This document shows, in pieces, positions 11,894 to 12,840 of a stretch of DNA of 12,840 bases; within the stretch, counting starts at the first letter, position 1, and every line of letters begins with the position of its first letter. Made by a program: the position numbers and the translations under genes. Origin of the DNA: Chloroflexota bacterium (GTDB lineage Bacteria; Chloroflexota; Dehalococcoidia; SM23-28-2; RBG-16-64-32); the NCBI GenBank assembly GCA_022563285.1, contig JADFNQ010000013.1, positions 1 to 12,840 of the forward strand, read 5' to 3'. The notes beneath the pieces are model-generated. The model had not been told where the DNA came from. It ran no database searches and was given only the letters and a program-made list of their open reading frames with translations.

Positions 11894-12576
11894 GGCTCCT
11901 TCCGCTTGGCGCCGTGCTGCTGGCGGCGGCCATCATCGCGGCCTGCGGTGGCGGAGGTCTTTCGGTTCAGGAGGGGCTGCAGCGGATGGTGCTGCAGGCC
12001 AGTGAGCTGCCGGAGGGGCTTTCGGCCGGAGACGAATCTTTCACGACCAACGACGATCTCGCGGCGGCGAGCGCCGATCCGGGGGAGAGGAAGGCGATGC
12101 TGGAGAGCTGGGGGAGGCTCCTGGGCTTCGAGATAGCGTACCGGCCCGCCGGCGCGGCGCTCGATGAGCTGCCGCTTCAGGGGGTAAACGTGTCCGCTTC
12201 CCTGTACAGGACCGAGGAAGGGGCGAGCGAGTCGTTCGCTGATGCCGTGGAGACGGCGGAGGGGACGGACTGGCAGGCGAACTACGCCGGGCTGACGGAT
12301 TTCCGGCAGGATGAGGTCGAAGCGGGCAGCCTGGCGGAGGAGATCGTGTGGCTGCGGCTCAGCGGCTTTCAGCCCGCCGACAGCGGCCCCGACTCGCTGG
12401 TCACGGACGACCTAATCTTCTTCCGGGAGGGCAGAGAGAGGGGCTTCTTGAGGGTCCTTGCCGGTTCAACCGCGACGGATGACCGAGGCCACTACCAGAG
12501 CACGGTGGAGGGCTGGCTGGAAGCGCTGGTCGACAACGTGCGGGATGTCCTGCCTCAGGTTGAGGAGGGGGAGTAG
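11890..12576 (+). CDS. Lipoprotein of unknown function between larB and larC
   Basis: This 228-residue secreted lipoprotein has a two-Leu/Arg start, a hydrophobic core and the lipobox I16-A17-A18-C19, followed by Gly-rich residues. The mature part is acidic and has no Cys. It has motifs such as LQRMVLQASELPEGL near the start, a segment beginning YRTEEGASESFADAV, and a C-terminal W-L-E-A-L-V-D-N-V-R helix; together these suggest an alpha/beta domain seen in lipoproteins of high-GC Gram-positive-like bacteria, but I do not recognise a named family. GTG at 11890 overlaps the larB stop (GTGA), and larC starts three bases after its stop, so it is embedded in the lar operon. A surface role linked to nickel or hydroxy-acid metabolism is conceivable but only an inference from position. 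Confidence 0.75.
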   Translation: MRLLPLGAVLLAAAIIAACGGGGLSVQEGLQRMVLQASELPEGLSAGDESFTTNDDLAAASADPGERKAMLESWGRLLGFEIAYRPAGAALDELPLQGVNVSASLYRTEEGASESFADAVETAEGTDWQANYAGLTDFRQDEVEAGSLAEEIVWLRLSGFQPADSGPDSLVTDDLIFFREGRERGFLRVLAGSTATDDRGHYQSTVEGWLEALVDNVRDVLPQVEEGE

Positions 12577-12578
12577 CG

Positions 12579-12840
12579 GTGGGGCGCATCGCCTACCTGG
12601 ACTGCTTCTCCGGCGTCAGCGGGGATATGCTCCTGGGGGCGTTGCTGGACGTGGGCGTCCCGCTGGAGGAGATGCGGGCCGAGCTGGCCAAGCTCCCCCT
12701 GAGCGGGTACTCCCTCGAGGCGAGACGGGTGACGAAGGGCGGCCTCGCAGCCTCACAGGCGATGGTGAGTGTGCAGGAGGAGCAGGCGCCGCGCACCCTG
12801 GCCGACGTGACGGATCTCATCGATAAGTCTTCGCTTCCAG
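12579..12840 (+). CDS. larC: LarC nickel-insertion protein, N-terminal part
   Basis: The first 87 codons of larC run off the right edge. The start reads IAYLDCFSGVSGDMLLGALL, the conserved LarC opening. LarC is the CTP-dependent cyclometallase that inserts nickel into pyridinium-3,5-bisthiocarboxylate mononucleotide, the last step of nickel-pincer nucleotide synthesis. GTG at 12579 follows a strong purine-rich site (GAGGAGGGGG, 12562-12571), three bases after the lipoprotein stop. In some bacteria larC is split by a programmed frameshift; that region is outside the window. LarE, the sulphur-donating middle enzyme, is not seen here and may lie downstream. Confidence 0.9.
   Translation, partial: MGRIAYLDCFSGVSGDMLLGALLDVGVPLEEMRAELAKLPLSGYSLEARRVTKGGLAASQAMVSVQEEQAPRTLADVTDLIDKSSLP

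Noticed and set aside
1..12840. CRISPR arrays, tRNA or rRNA genes, intact transposases or integrases
   Set aside because: No regularly spaced repeats, RNA-gene signatures or recombinase motifs were seen in either strand.

Overview
The window is a GC-rich (roughly two-thirds G+C), densely packed bacterial chromosome segment. Spacing is tight, many start/stop codons overlap, and promoters are sigma70-like (TATAAT, TACAAT and CATAAT -10 elements). Lipobox and DUF4349 envelope proteins, a Gram-positive-type SOS box and the gene repertoire fit a Chloroflexota (Dehalococcoidia-like) or related high-GC monoderm lineage. That assignment is an inference, since no rRNA or other marker is present.

Layout: (1) 3-299, the 3' end of a YfcE/MJ0936-type metallophosphoesterase. 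(2) 358-1380, a DUF4349 membrane protein followed by a strong hairpin. (3) 1453-5448, a near-consensus promoter drives a compact run: UspA, a short TrkA/RCK subunit, a full TrkA/RCK subunit, prephenate dehydratase (pheA), an Fpg/MutM glycosylase and a beta-phosphoglucomutase-like HAD phosphatase. (4) 5445-5624, minus strand, a 59-residue rubredoxin-like zinc ribbon, tail-to-tail with the HAD gene and head-to-head with (5) 5674-8055, a YicI-like GH31 alpha-glycosidase. (6) About 8061-9757, a cassette of visibly lower GC: a promoter with a LexA-like SOS box between -35 and -10, a small beta-rich protein, and a UmuC-like Y-family DNA polymerase with intact catalytic residues and a clamp-binding motif. 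An imperfect inverted repeat (10 bp perfect, 14 of 17 overall) flanks it. (7) 9783-11053, minus strand: an HNH endonuclease, a CvpA-family membrane protein and a 45-residue one-helix membrane protein. (8) 11073-12840, plus strand: larB, a lipoprotein and the start of larC, for the nickel-pincer nucleotide cofactor.

The most notable points are: the apparently SOS-controlled Y-polymerase cassette bounded by inverted repeats; larB, which has no ATG/GTG/TTG available and seems to start at ACG behind a perfect Shine-Dalgarno sequence; an uncharacterised lipoprotein translationally coupled between larB and larC; a pair of unequal RCK subunits coupled to UspA without a visible channel gene; and two overlooked small genes (the zinc ribbon and the one-helix membrane protein).
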